Origin: Escallonia rubra
Taxonomy: Eukaryota > Streptophyta > Magnoliopsida > Escalloniales > Escalloniaceae
Length of the DNA: 64,000 bases
Assembly: GCA_033065855.1 (NCBI GenBank)
Contig: JAVXUO010002676.1
Coordinates: 62,001-126,000 of the forward strand
Direction: 5' to 3'
In this document: positions 44,216 to 58,440 of the stretch, one piece after another
Layout of the letters: the number at the start of each line of letters is the position of its first letter
How positions within the stretch are numbered: the first letter of the stretch is position 1
The notes under the pieces: generated by a model
The model's input: the letters and a program-made list of their open reading frames with translations, nothing else
Told to the model about the DNA's origin: nothing
Databases searched by the model: none
Program-made: the position numbers and the translations under genes

Positions 44216-47200
44216 TCATATCACTGAGGGTCTGCCTAAAGTGAACTCCAGATTGGGCTTCTTGGGGCTTGTCTCTGCAAACAGGCTTGATGAGCTCGCC
44301 TCTGATATTCTTTCATAGCTTGAGCATTTTCTTCCTCCCATGTCCTTCTGAAAATAAAAAAAAAAGATCGTGTCTCAGAAAGAAAGTCAACATATATAAT
44401 AGCAAGAACAATCACACAAGAGAAGCGTGTGCGGGTGTGTGAGAATCAAAGGACATTTGACTCTGGGAATAAGGGAATATTTGAACAAAGCTAGGGTACA
44501 TTATAAAGCCTGCTACAGTGTCTCTAGTGCAATCTTCAGATATTATTCCCTTAAACCACATTCATCATGTAACATACATCAATACCCATGTAGACATCAC
44601 TGTTATACAGTATATGCTAGTCAACCATATGAAGTATAATAGGGCAATATCGTAGTTCCACAATAAAAAAAGATCATTAGTACAACAAAGCACAGCGCGC
44701 TATGCATGTGGTACAACCTCGCAGCAGCGAGATACCTGCTGCACAATATATATGTTATACATGCAGCAATCACATTTGTCTTATAATTAACTGAAAACAA
44801 ATCGTACATGCGTTCTCGGTCTGCGCTGATCGATAATGTGCATCCTTTTGATTGTACGTAGTTGTTTTTAATATACAGCAAGCTAGCGTTTTTTTGGGAA
44901 GTAATTCCAATAGAGTCATACACTCACTGTCACATATAATATGAACTAAAGAAACAATTGACTCTTGAACGTGTAAACAATACATACCCAGCTTTACAAA
45001 AGCCTTTGTCTTTTCTCACTTTACAAGACATGATGACGAGAGAGGACATCTAAAATATTCCCATGCATGTAGGCACGCTAATAAACTACACGCAAAAATC
45101 GAATTATCAAAGCAAATACCACTTTAGTTTGGTGGATTTTGGGCTTGAAATGGGTGTACCTCAAAAGATGGTAGGTTTCCTCCTCCACAGTCCCTTTGTT
45201 TGCCATGCAACCAAGCTTCCCTGCTACAAAAACATTGCATTGAGGGAATATTTCCTATCAGTGGAAGCCATGCAGAAGGAGAAAGAAACGAAAAAGCAAA
45301 CCCAGAAAAGAAAGCCATCTTTCACTGTCTTGTTTTATAGTTTCTCACTTTACGTTTTGTGCCTGATTGAAGTAAAGTTGAATCCACCCATGTGATAGCC
45401 CATTACCCCGTAAACACACACCAATTAAACAAGACTTTTGGAGTTCCTCCCTCACTCCAATATTCTAGCTTTTGGCACCAAGATTTCTCCGGGCTGGGCC
45501 CCAGCCTAGGCCTTTAGCTTTGACACTAAGCTTCCCCAGCTAGCTAGAGGGGTGGGTCCCATCTAATAAGAGAGCCCCCACAAAATCCTAAAGAAAGAGA
45601 TATATATATGTGCATTTTTAGGTTGATTTGTCAAAATGGGATTCCATAACTTGGAATGGTAGGAATGGGAGGGTCGGTCTCGTTGTTCCGGTGGCTGCTT
45701 TTCAACCACCTGAAGGGTATATAATTAGACCATCATGGCGTTTCAGTGTTCGCCTGGCCCCCGGCCGCGGCAGACACATCAAGCCGGCCAGTGTTGTGGA
45801 ATCATCATTTCTTCGACCTCCCCTTTTTGTGATCACTTGCATGCATGTTTGTACGTATTTTGCGTCTTCAAATGTTCACAAAAAATAGTTTTGTCTCTAT
45901 ACACATTTACCGACAAGTACTTGTAGACGGACTAAATTTTTGTTGCTAATTGATAGAAGGAGATAGGCAACAGAGTAGTTTTTTGCGGTTTTGACGGGAC
46001 TCAAAGCTTCTATGAACAAGGTCGGACGGCGGACTAGTCATCTAAGTATGTGAAATGGAGCTAGTTAGCCCTTAATTAGACGGAAGGAAAAAGGCGTCAA
46101 TTATGATACGTCTGAATTATTAGGCACGAGTCTCCATAAGATCTGAATTTCAAAATGCTACAAACGTTGCATCTATGTATGTTTCCAGGGAGTAGAATAT
46201 ATGGTAAACTATGGAAGGGCCCAAGGAGAGAATAATTTGCCAATTATTAGAACGAGAGAGTAGGTGAAAAGCTTTTTCTTTTTGTTTTGTATTTCTCTTG
46301 TTTGATTGTGGTCTTCCAAATCCAACTCAATTATACAAGGAACTGGTTTTGATCTCACTTGGAAAGCTCCATCTACATGGAGTAACTGTTGAACTTTTGA
46401 CTTGTTAAATTATTAGGTATGCTCATGATTTGTATCCTTAACAGTGACAAACAAAGATAGAGTAAGTAAGGAATTCCATACTATGATTCATAGACCTTAT
46501 GAAAATGAAACCTTAAAGACCTTCATTCGTCCCACCTTGTGGCTTCTTTTTTTTCTTACTATTGTTTCTTGTGAGTGTCAACTTTTTAGGGATTTTTTTT
46601 AGAAGTATGGTCACGATTGTGATATAATGATGGAGAGAGATTCCGGTGTTCCCACTGGAGTAACCTCGCCGTGTGAGCCAGATCTGAGTAGTTTATCCCA
46701 GATGGTCGGTGAAATGCTTTTTGCACCCCACCCTAGCGGGGAAGATAGCGATTACACTAGTCATTTCACGGAGAAAACAAGCCTTCAAGCATCCCGTTAC
46801 GTGCTTGGGCCTTACGTGGTGACTCGCCCGGTTTACAGAGAATGTATAACGCGTAAAGAAAGCAGTGTTTATGGATGTTTACCTTGAAGAGTTGCTCCAA
46901 AGGCCATGACAATCCTTATCCGAATGCACATTTGTCCTTCCCTGTTCAGACCTTCTTGGGTTTTGAATTTCAAGCATCGGATCCTCAGAAGTGTCACCCG
47001 ACGACCCGTTTTCAAATAAATCTGATTGTCCTAGGTAAGAAATTGAATAAGATCTCAAAAATTAACATCATATGCCGAATTATATTTGAACACTGCAGTC
47101 TGCAGCATGCTATATGTTCAACGATCTGTTCTCTCTTTTTTTCTTGCTTTTTTTTTTTGCGGGGTACATTGGTTTCAAAATATAACAAAGACGGAGGATT

Positions 47201-49243
47201 CACCTGAAGAAGCTGCTCTATCAGTTGTCTTCACTGTTCGATACATCTGCACAAAAATAGATGATCAAGTAAAATAAAGTTAGATGTTGCATTGCACTAT
47301 ACCCACTCTACAGAGTATACTAATCTGCTGCTGTGCATAAGAATGTTGCACATTATGAACTACGGAGAGTACATTCAAGACCTGTTGGTTCTCATAAGCA
47401 AAAACATTTCAAAGCTGAGCTTAAAATCGTCAAGCGTTCTGCATTCAATCTCTACGTATCCATTAGGTTTGTCACTTCATGAATGTACAACATAAATGTC
47501 AAACGTACAACACTTTAGAGCGGGAATACTAATAATTCACATTATGTACACGTAGACGACTATATACACCCATCACATACGTATCACATACATGGTAGTC
47601 TGACACAATGCAAGTTCAAACAGTAAACACAGTCTGTGAACACCACATTATGAGTTATTCAACCATGGTTCAAGTAGTGCGGTTAACAAACACAAAGTCA
47701 TGATGCAGATATCATTGTGGAATGATAGGTTTTGTACTTTCTGATATTTTTCTACTTCTCCCTCTCTCTAAGAGAAAGAAAACTATGTTCTTTTTCTTTT
47801 TTCTTTTTTTCTGTAAGGAAAAGAAGTGGACTCTCTGTATAAACTTGTCTTGGCTTGGGTATGACTGTGATTTTGAATTCCTTGGAGTTTGTCTTACACT
47901 CTTCTCTGTCTCTCTCCCTCTCTCTCTCCCCCTAGATGGATGGTCTGGTTCATTCTCCCAAGCAAGAAAAAATAAAGCTGGTTTAATAGCCTTGCAGAAG
48001 CATCAGATCTAGTAGTAGAAAAAGAAGTGCTGAGGAATTGAGAGACCTCTCTGCAAGGAAACATTGGAATTTGGAATGCATGTCATTAACACCCGTTCCT
48101 TCTGTAATGTAGGTTTGTTGTACTAATGCAAGTTGTTGCCTTGCAAAACAGCACCCTTCTGAATTCTACTTCAAACACTATTAACAACTTCAATGGTGTA
48201 TGTACTATAGCAGACAAACAAACTTCGACAAAAAATAATCAATATTTCAAGATATCTCTCATTTAGGTTCAAAAACAACTCCATCAGAAGGCAACCCATT
48301 TTGAGATTATGATCTTAGAGGCCTAATTAATTACCTGTAAATGTGATTTAACGTGTGCCAAGGTGAGATCTTTCACATCCATGAGCTCAAGAACTGACTT
48401 TGGTGTTGCTCCTGCACCCCCTCAAAAATAAACAAAAATTAGCAACAAACACTAGAACTGATTTTGGTGTTGCTCATGAACTATATGAAACTAAGTTGTA
48501 AGAGCACGGGCTAGTGCACGAAGCTCCGTCACTCGCTGTGTCGTAAAGAAAACAAGTTTAGATAGAACATGAAGAGAGAGAAATTGCAGCATACTTTCAT
48601 GGCCACCCAAGAGCTCGACGGCATGGACGAAGCGAGCATGGAGGGTGGTGGTCCACCGCATCCGCGGTGCTCTCATGCTACGTTTAGTCGGAAACCGCGA
48701 CATAAACCTCGATCGCAATAGGCCTTGAGACTGAATCAAGGAGTTATGACTAGTGGAAGTGGTATTGCAAGATGGGGGTACTACTAGAGAAGTTGTATCT
48801 AAGGAGTGTTGTGTGAAGGGAAAATGAGGAGGAGGGTTTTGTTGGTACACTGGAATCCCTCTAATGGGCCTCAAGAACCCGAGTTCTGGGCCAAGTCCTC
48901 CGTGATGGTGATGGTGCTGTTGCTGTTGATGGAAGAGCTGCTGGTGATGTGGGTAGTGGGAGTGGATAAGATTATTGGTGCTGGTGTTGTGGATGAGGTG
49001 ATGGTGAAAACGGGTGTTGGGGTCAGGCTCAGAAGCCCTCGGATTCGACAAGGAGAGGTCGAAAGGCTCGAAACAGGAATCGGGTTTCGCCATGGATGAG
49101 ATGGAGTTCCTGGAGTCCAGAGCTCTCTTCCAGAAGCCCAAATCCACGTCTTCTTCTCTCCTGCTGCTCCATCCTGATGTGGGTTTGCTGCTTGGAGGGC
49201 TGATTTGCAAAGACAGGTCTGGTTGTGCTGGAAACAGCTCCAT
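44216..49243 (-). CDS. KAN2: KANADI2-like GARP transcription factor
   Basis: Six exons on the minus strand join in phase: 49243-48595, 48411-48335 (the 77-bp exon usual for GARP genes), 47246-47204, 47030-46883, 45220-45160 and 44347-44216. They total 1110 bp, or 369 residues. The N-terminus MELFPAQPDLSLQI is the KAN2 type and contains an LxLxL (EAR-like) repression motif. A His/Gln-rich run lies at 98-114 and RPIRGIPVYQ at about 125-134. The GARP Myb-like DNA-binding domain covers about residues 188-248 (RSMRAPRMRWTTTLHARF through KSHLQMYRTVK). The C-terminus carries PNLEFTLGRP. KANADI proteins repress adaxial and auxin-related genes in the nucleus and specify abaxial fate in leaves, carpels and vascular tissue. 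Long introns 2 (1.1 kb), 4 (1.7 kb) and 5 (0.8 kb) may hold regulatory sequence. Confidence 0.95.
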
Positions 49244-49760
49244 CTACTCACTACACAGCAAAACAAGCCCAGAGAAAGTTCCCCGCCTCCTGTCTTCCTC
49301 TCCTGCTCCTACCTCTTCTTCTTCTTCTTGTACTTCTAGGTATTCTCCCTGAGTTTTTCAAGGATCAGAGAGGTTCTTGGGCTGTGTACGATCTGGGTTT
49401 TGGATTCTGAGGCGAGAAATTCCTGGGTTTTCTCAGGAGTGGGATTTGATGAGGAATCAAAGGGAAAAGGTGCAGGGATTTTGGGATTGAGAGGAAAAGG
49501 AAGTGGAAATGACAAGGTATGAAGTGAATGGTTGTTTCGTTTGTGTGAAGTATATGTGAGAAAATGACACTTGAAAGGAAGTAGGAGAGAGGAGAAAGGA
49601 AATTAAATACTGTTTTTCTTTGTTTTGTGGACGTGGGGGTAGAGGATGGATGAGAAAGGAAGAAAAAGATGGAGAAAGGAAAAGTGAGCGAGTATTGAGA
49701 CCATGATTCCTCTTTTTCAACTCAGCTTTTCTTTGTTTTCTTTCTTTCTTTCTTTGGGGA
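49244..49760 (-). promoter_or_regulatory. 5' leader and proximal promoter of the KANADI2-like gene
   Basis: Upstream of the ATG (minus strand) come a Glu/Gly-codon-like GA-rich leader and CTT/TTC-rich tracts, including (CTT)n at 49316-49329 and (TTTC)n at 49738-49756. Pyrimidine-rich leaders of this kind are common in plant developmental genes. No TATA box could be assigned with confidence. Confidence 0.35.
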
Positions 49761-52700
49761 AAGAAAAGGAAATTTTGGTGTAAGCTTTCCCAGCTTACCT
49801 TTGTCCCTCAACCAACTCATACCTTTGCCTTTCTCACCAATTATGCCTATGCCCTTCCCCTTCCCCTTCATTCATCAAGTCATGAAACCAATGGGTCTCC
49901 TGCATTTGCAAAAAAAACCCCCTTTTTCCCGAACCCTAAACTCACCCAACATTTCCAGGCCACACATTCACTTGATTACACAAATTTCCACGTCCTGGGC
50001 TCTCATTATTACCTAATTATTATTATTATTATAACCCATCACTGTGATTGTTCCATATTTAGCATGTGCCGTAGTTAATGTTTTTACTGCCACGGTAAGT
50101 TTTGACTTTTTGACTCATTTTCTCATCGTATAGACGACACTTCACTACGAGATGTTGGAAGCATTAGAACTTGTCAGTAATGGAGGTGGCCCCCACCTGA
50201 ATCCTAAGCAAGCCAGTGGGAAAGTCAAAGTGTCCTCTGTACATTCTTTGGGGATATAAGTGTCTTTGCACACACGAGGTACGCAGTACTGTCACAGCAT
50301 GGACAGAGGATAAATATCACTTTCCTCCCCTGATCTTTGATCAAAGAGCAGGGTTATCCCCTAACCTGCGCAAAATTGCTGGGAACTCCTTTCTGTAATT
50401 CTCATGTACTGATCTACCTTATGATATCTTTGCCCTTCGGGATTTGGAGAGGGTAAATTTGTTTTATCAAAATTCCAGGCAATCACCAAGTACAGGGCGC
50501 TATTTTTTAATGAAGTTCTTTAATTCGATTCTAAAAACACGACACCACTAGTTTACGTAGTCTGCAGAGTTTATGCCGTATGCAAGTTAAACCTCTTTTC
50601 GATTATACTCGATTTCTTCCCACTTACAACTCTGCTCACTGCTTTGATGTTTGTTCTTAACTTTCATTTGATTAAGGTATAAAAGTATCTCGACAACAGG
50701 AGAAACTTTGCTCATAGTTGGCAAACTTAAACTTTATGCCAAAGTTCCTTTAGTGTTGCTTCGTATGGCATGATTTTAGTGAATTCATGTACGACAACTG
50801 ATCCTGTGGAACAGTTCTTCCAGAAGAAAATCACTCATTTATCATTTTACTTCAAGCTTTGTGGAACAACAAAAGGTCAAAAGTGGCAGCAGCCACCTTT
50901 TTTTTTACCATATATAAAGAGTGAATACAAAGAAGAGATGATTAAAAGGGCTTTAAAGTCCCTTTAGGCTTTAACCGTGTGTACGAATTTAGCATCGGTA
51001 AATGGGTTAAACTTTGGTTATATGAACTTTGCTTCTGCTGTCCCAATATTTGAGTCACCCATGACCCATCCATTCTTATTGATTTATACCATTTTGTTGT
51101 CAAACTGGCGTCCTCCACTTCTCTTCATTAACAGCCGGTCAAACACTCAACTAACTCCCTTTATGACGCATGAAACCCAGTAGCCCCAAAGCCCATTAGG
51201 GTTTTGAGCATAGGATCGGTTCGAACCGAACCCGGTTAGGCCTCATCCGGCGGATCGTTTCATTTCTATCTTGTACTATATCATATTTATTGCCGTTGTA
51301 GTGAAAGATTTGATTCATATTGCTCTCGCCTTAGATGATTTGTTAGTTTTCGCGTATACGGTGAATGCCGGTTTCGTCTTGACATCTCATCTTGCTTCAT
51401 GAGGGATTGAGTGTGAACAACCAGTGGAATTTTCAGAATCGTACTTGTATTCATTATGAGTGGATCATGTTGCTTTCTTTAATTTGTGTGTAGTTGAATC
51501 ACTCTTAATCATATTTTTTGTTGTTTGTATCTTTTGCTTTATTGGGGGTTTTGGAAATTTACCTGACACTCTCGAAATTGTAAATGTCACTTCTAGTGTC
51601 ATTTTTATGAAGAGTACAGCCGCATATAACTGTTGTACATTAACAATTACAGAAAAGTGTACTATTAGTAATTAAGGAAGTACCAATAGAAACACCCTAC
51701 CAATACCATGTGAACTTTTTTTTAAAAAAAAAAAAAAAGGTGTGTCACACCCATAAAGAAGAAGAAAACATTAAATTGATAATAAGGATCACAACCTTAA
51801 TCCTAGATATAGCATTCCAAAATGATATGACTCGTTATAGACCTACAGTTCAACTGCTTCATAACAATTTGTCACTAAATCCACAGCTACTTCAGAACTG
51901 TCATGCAACATCATACGGCGAAGCTTCTATTTATAACCAACATTTAGATTTTGTATTACCTAAATTGCTAATCCAACCCTATGGAGTGTGCCAACATGTA
52001 TGATGCTGCTTAGTATGTAAAAGTTCGCAAACTTATAGAAAAAGAAAATTTTCAGTTTGGTCCCCAAGGGTTTCCGACAGCATCGGAACCAAAATACAAG
52101 ATTTACATTATGTAAACTATGTGTCTTAGTGTTCGTTTATGTTTTGCAATATAAAATTGATTTGGAAGCTTTGTTGCAGTAACCAAACAACTGACAACAT
52201 TGGTTTGTGTGGCCATGGACTTCAACATATCATTAAGGCACTGCTTGTTTATGATTAAGTAATGGGATCAATGTCAACCATTCCTCGGTAATGAGAATTA
52301 GGATCTCAAATCTGCATGTTTTGAGGGATCTAATTGAAAAACAAACAAGAGATGTGGGTTGGAACCATTTTTAAGTTAGTCAGCTTGAGAAATGCTCATT
52401 TCAGTATTGGACTTGGGCTTAGCTTCCCTAGGCTATGGCTATAATGAGAAAGGCTCAAGAGGAATCTCACGTTAATACCGTCATTGTTTAAGAAGCAACT
52501 GGTTTTAATAAACATGATGTCGTTGTACCTTCGTTGCTCACTCAAGAAATTATAGGTTTAGCGGGTTAATTCTCGCTCTTGCTCACTCAAGTTATAACTT
52601 CGGTAAAAGCGAATGGTACAATCCTAAATTCCTTAAATAAAACTCAACCGCTGCTTTGACCTTGTGAGTTTCAGGTTTTTTCTCAACGAGAACCACTTTT

Positions 52701-55700
52701 GTTAAGGTTTTTTTGTTTTCGGGTAAAACAAATGAAACATTTCACGAAAAAAAAAAGACTACGTTCCAAGATAGATGAGATTTTTATGTCCAAAAGAGCA
52801 CAGGGCTATGTCAACTTAATTTGTAATAATAAACTACAATATTCTCAAATTGAGAAAAGTACCTCTTGATCTGATCATGGCTACCATCTTTGTGTTTTTA
52901 GTTACTATTGACCTTTGTGTCTCGTTTCTTCCATCACATGATTTAGTAGATTTGTCTAGGAAGTGTAGTGTGTAAGTGAATGCACCTTGATGAAAATGGC
53001 CCTGTATTACTATAATAATCAATGCTATTGAGTACTAAAAGAATCAAATTTTACCGACATGAGATATCACTATCTTTCTTGACAATGTTTGTCACTGATA
53101 AATGCACATGGGTCAAGGTGTTCTTCAATTACTACCCAACCTTTTGATCCACAAATTGCTAAGTGAAGTGACCATATAGAGCAACATGGACCCCCAACAT
53201 TTTTAGATATGTGAATTGAAAGAACACCAACAGTCTGAGACTGTTGTGAACGGCATGCTATATTGTCCCCATATCATTGACATGGATGGTTCATGCTCCA
53301 TTATAGAATATCTGCTAAGAACTTGACATTGTGGAGAATAAGAAAGTTTTTCCTATGTCTTTCTTACATCTTCAATTATTGTTTGGCATAACCAAAGATT
53401 GTGAGACTTTTTTTAAAGTGCAAATATCTTCTTGTCTATCCTTCTGTCATGGAAACTACAATGTTTATCTATTTAATTTTGGTTAGATGGTTAGGGATAT
53501 CTTCGGACCAACTTTAACGTCAACCAAGACTAAGTCCCCTTTTTGGGCGATTTTAAGGACGCACCCCCCACTTTGGTCTGGTGCATTCAAATGAGTATTT
53601 TTTTCTCCGGGTGCTGACCTCAATCTTTGACCTGCATTCAGAGGAAATTGCAATATTTAGATTACTAAATGTGTGCATGAGATTAGTTAGAAAGTTTCTC
53701 CATTCAATTTTGTAGCAACAGACAAAAACAATACTTACATCTCATTAAGGCTTGAATCTGTAACCACACAGTCTATGGCGTCATCACATGATAATGCATC
53801 TTTAAAAAGAGCCGGCCAAAGTAGGTGCTTTTAAGGTGATGCGCAGAGTATTATGAACACAATTTCATACTATCCCAAATTCAATGTCACAATGTGGGAT
53901 GGACCAGATCTCATTTAGCAACCAGTAAATCTTGAATATTTGCAAACTACGTAGGACACATAGTTAAAATTTAGTTTGATGAGAACCTATAAGAGGTGTT
54001 GGCCAAAGGGAGACAGCTTGTGCTAACAAAATTGAAGGGTGGTCAAAGCATGAAGAATTTGGTCGTCTGGTAGAGTGATTGCCTCTGGTGGTGGGTCATA
54101 CAATTCATAACATAAGATCCTTCAGTTTTTATTTGTATGTTTTTTCGGTCCGAGTTTTTGAATTTCATATTATCTGCCATAACCCTTTTTCCAGATTCTC
54201 TGTTAATGCTCCATTTTAGTTTTTACAATGAAATATACATGCTAAAACTAAGCCATGAACTTATTTTCTTTCAGTAAGCATTAGAGTCATCAAGTTAAGC
54301 CATTAATGTATGAGTTATGCATGCCCTCCAAAGGTTTTCTTCTTGACACTAAGTAGCTTCTTTGAGATAGGAAATTGAAACAAAAGATAGAAAACACTTA
54401 GTTATAACTGCAATGCTTGGAAAGAAAATGAAAACCAAGAAAATGGGATTCAAATATAAAGTCATAAATGATCATGAAATCTGATGCTTTGCCTGTGACC
54501 AGCATAAATAGTACAAACTTGGTGAGGAAAGGATCAAAAGAATTAATCTAGTGCGAAAGATCGATGGGCTCTTGTGATGCATATTTGACTAGCTTTTACT
54601 TTTGAATGAAAAATGATACTATACCTAAAAAGAAAAAAAATAGGTAAATGAGATTCAGACGAAAGCGTTGTGGCCCGGGACGATGTCAGGATTCTCTTTC
54701 AATTGTTACCATTCTTTAGGCTCTCGCCATTCAAGATGCCCAAGAAGCTTGCTCTTGTGCTCTTGCTCTTGAAATCGGTCCATTGTCATAACTAGCGAAA
54801 CTCAAGTACAACTTGAAGCTTGTCTACAAATTATTCACTGTCGGGTTGTGATCAGCTTGATACATTGCTTCAAGTTTGCTCAAATTTGTTAGATAAGGAG
54901 TCATACTCAAGACTCTTTCTCAAGTTCTAGCTTTTTTGGAGCTCATTTAACATGTTGAGTTGAACTTGATCGTGAAATACAGTAGTCGGATTCTGCTCGA
55001 CTCATTTACACTCCTATAAGCACTCTACATTACATAGACTTTTTGTGAATCAAGAAAATCTTTTCTGCAAAGGTTTGGCTTTTGTTATCTTACGAGTAAT
55101 TATGTATGTTGTTCAAGAACAAAATATGTTTGTACATATGTAAACTGAAAAAACGTTGTAGCCATTTTTTTTTTGTTGCATTCTTCCTCTCTCATCAAAG
55201 CAAGACTGCAAAAATCTACTTTCTTCAATAACTTGCTTAGACTCTACTTCCCTATCTCCCCATCAGATCTGGATAGATTCTTGGAGCACTGCACCAGATA
55301 TCTTTTTCCCTTACATTCTTCACAACTGTAAACCAAATTCTCCCACCTTTGCTCAGTATCAAATCTGCAACACTATTTGGTAGAAAACTTTAGGAAATTC
55401 TCAAACAGTATGGTTTTTAATACCTCAGAAGAAGAATGATGCAAAGTGGCTCTTCCTATATTTGCACATAAAGAAACCCATTCAAACCAACAAGAAATGA
55501 CTTAGAATGTGGGTAATGTACCTCCATTTCCACTTCACTTTTTTGTTATAACCTACCCTTTTGGTAGAGCATCATGTTCAAAACCCTGTACATGAAATGA
55601 AGAACACAGAAAGTTGGAAACAGACTGAATCTTTTCAAAGACTTTGAGAAAGGGAAGCTCATGTTAGTGCCCTACATATCTGTGAGAACAACTGATAGAG

Positions 55701-56405
55701 AAAACACATCCAGATCTTGGTAGGAACTGATTAGCACTTTCCCTTTGTTTAATCATTTTCTTCTGATAATGTTCCGTTCTAACTATGATTTAGTTTTCTT
55801 TTCCCCCATCTTGCTAAATAAAAAAAGGTGAAAATGTTGGTCCAAAAATAAAGGAATAAAAGGTAGAAATGACACTAGTAGAGAGAGGGTCCCATAAAGC
55901 TTTTGGTGTGATGTATTCTGCAGTCCAATCACATTGAAATTTGGCGAAGTTGGGACGAAAGAGTGAGAGTCTATTTCATCGGGCATCCGGGTAATATTAT
56001 ACTCCAGTTGGTTTCCAAATTTTCCTTTGTACCAAACACATGTGAGGCTTAAGTTTTTCTTTCTTTATTGAGTGAGAATGTCTAAATTATGCTTGTTCAT
56101 TTTTTATTAGTCGCTGATGTTGCTCCTAAGAAGTTGATCGGGAATCATTGCCAGAGAAATGACCTGCAAGACAAAACAAAAGGTGACCGCCGAGTGGAGA
56201 TTCCAGCGGATGAACTCTCTAATGCCAAAGTCAGAGCGCGGCTATAAGGGTAAAACTCTGAATAACAAAAAGGCATAATGTGTATGTGTGCGAAGTTGTT
56301 TGCGTAGCTGGGGTAGTCCTTTTTACATACATGTAGGTAGCAAAACTCTAATAGGACTAAGAGCCTGACGGCTGGTCCTTGGGTCAAATATGTTAGGATC
56401 ACGTT
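49761..56405. other. Gene-poor spacer
   Basis: About 6.6 kb with no recognisable coding exons, RNA genes or transposon ends. Composition is AT-rich and short open frames have no family motifs. An A run lies at 51724-51738. Confidence 0.5.
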
Positions 56406-56468
56406 AAGATCCTTGAAGATCCCATCAAGATCCTTGAGGATCCCATCAAGATCCTTGACAATTTCATT
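56406..56468. repeat. 21-bp tandem repeat (3 copies)
   Basis: The unit 'aagatccttga(a/g)gatcccatc' occurs three times in a row; the last copy is diverged in its second half. Confidence 0.8.
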
Positions 56469-56607
56469 AGGATTTTTTTAGAATCCTAAAACGGTAACCA
56501 CCAAATTCGTAATTGACAAGGGTTGACTGTGAGTCATAACTGCAACGTGTCATATTCTGTTGGGAGTGTACTTTTAGCTATATCAGCTAACATATTTTTC
56601 AGCATCC

Positions 56608-57443
56608 AACGAAATGTGAGAAATGTAAAATAGCGTGGGTTTGAATTTGGACTTTTCATATTCGCAAAACAAGAGTTGTCGTGATAGATGAGGTATGCAA
56701 AAAACATCCATACCATGTATTTAAGAACGTGCATGATGTGCATCTAGACTTCCCCTTGGGCTATGTTTGAAAACGCTTGCCGCCAAATTCATTTTTATTT
56801 TTTCATAAATAACATAAATCAAATGTTTGGATACATTTATAAACACTGTTCGCAAAAACTTCGCATTATTTTTTATATTTCTTATCCCCATCTTCAATTT
56901 TGCTCGCTTTTTTAGTGCATAAAAATCGTTTCCATTTGCACCCATTAGTGATGGCGAGTGTCCTTGCGCTTAGGCCAAACATCAATGTTAATTCGTGCCA
57001 AATCGCTAAGTCGAGGTATGCCTCACAAGAAGGATTCGAACCCAAATTTAAAGAAAAGATTAATTCAGCAATCATCAGCTCCCCTTGTTATGTACCATTG
57101 ATTAGATCAATTTTATCGAAAAAGCATCTTCATTTATTTCACTTGTTTTAACATTCTAAAGTTTTGAAATGGTAACCAAACATCTTGCTTTATTTTTGTC
57201 ATTTTGAAAACATTATTCAAAGAAAGAATCAAATTCTAAACTATTAAAATTAGTACTTGATCAAAACTAGTTCCGCGACAAAAGAAATGTGAAAATGCAA
57301 AATAGGAGGGTATGAAATTGGACCTTTCATATTCAAAATACAAGACTTTTAGTAATAAATGAGTTATGCGAAAACATGCATATCGTGCATTAAAGAACGT
57401 ACATAATGTGCTTCTAGACTTTCCCTTAGGCTTAATTTAAAAA
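56608..57443. repeat. Pair of diverged ~165-bp direct repeats
   Basis: 56608-56772 and 57281-57443 share, in order, 'gaaatgtga', 'ttggac(t/c)tttcatattc', 'caaaa(t/c)a(c/a)aag', 'ga(t/g)(g/t)aggtatgc'-like and 'aagaacgt(g/a)ca(t/-)' words, and a 'tctagacttcccctt' ending. About 510 bp lie between them. LTRs of a small non-autonomous element (TRIM) or a segmental duplication are both possible. Confidence 0.55.
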
Positions 57444-58329
57444 TTAACAATAAAAAACACTACAAGAAAAAGTGTCATTAGTGACAACCTTTTTAATGAC
57501 AACATAAAAGTTGTCACTATTGATCACCAATTATGACAAGTAAAAGGTCGTCACAATTAGTCTGTCATAATGTAATATCTAGTGACAAGAATGAAATTGT
57601 CACTCAATTTCGTCACTAATTACTTGGCGGGATCATCCGTGTGTAGGTGGGAAGAATTTTGATAAAGAAACAGTGACAACTTAAAAATTGTTGTCTCTGT
57701 TTTAACTTTGGATAGTGACGAAACCAAAATGTTGTCACTTTTGAAAAAGTAAAATGAATTTTGACAAAGTCGTAGTTGTCACAAAAATTTTAGGCGGGCT
57801 GCAAAATATTTTTTCCCGGTACAATTTTTTCTAAATTTTTACGCATCTCTCAATACTCCTAAATTCTCGAGTCCATACGATCCCCAATCCCTGTCTCTCT
57901 CTCACACGTTCTTCTCCATCCACAGCCGATCTCCCATGCTCTCTGTCTTTGGATTACTCGTTCTGATTGTGCCGCTCAGATTCTCTTGGGTTTTCTCAGG
58001 TTCGTAAAGCACACTCTCTCTCTCTCTCTCTCTCTATCTTCTCCTCGCTTAATGAAATTCAGAAAGAAAGTAGGATAGTTTGATAGCAAATTTAGTGATT
58101 CCATTTACAAAGAAGGAGTTTACCCAGATTCTTCTATTATATTACTTATTGTGGGTAGGCTTTGATTTGCTGGGTTCAATTCCTCATGTCGTAACCTTCT
58201 TCCTTCAGCAAGCTTTAGGCAATAAAACTATACTCCCCTTATGTACTGTCCAACTCTATTCTAAACCCACTTCGATCTTCATTTCATGATTCTTCATCCG
58301 AAGTTGCGTTGGAGCACTAGTAAAGTTAC

Positions 58330-58440
58330 GCTGCAAAGTGAAGAAGGAAGGGATATAATCTTGATTGGATTCATTGATGTACTAAGAAGTAGGAATCATG
58401 ATTATATCCCTTCCTTAGTACATCAATGAATCCAGAACAT
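58330..58440. repeat. Inverted repeat inside the CACTA element
   Basis: 'gaagggatataatc' with 'ggattcattgatgtactaag' is followed within 20 bases by its reverse complement ('gattatatcccttcc', 'ttagtacatcaatgaatcc'). It would fold into a stem of about 35 bp. Several 'atgactggat' repeats follow to 58620. Confidence 0.7.

Noticed and set aside
46627..46887. 86-codon open frame inside intron 4 of the KANADI2-like gene
   Set aside because: It lies on the opposite strand to the gene, has no recognised motif and no partner exons.
54068..54090. 'ggtagagtgattgcctc' considered as a tRNA or SINE start
   Set aside because: No B box follows and the stems do not pair.
57032..57043. GGGTTCGAATCC-like B box on the minus strand, considered as a tRNA gene or SINE
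   Set aside because: No A box is found at the required distance and there is no cloverleaf.
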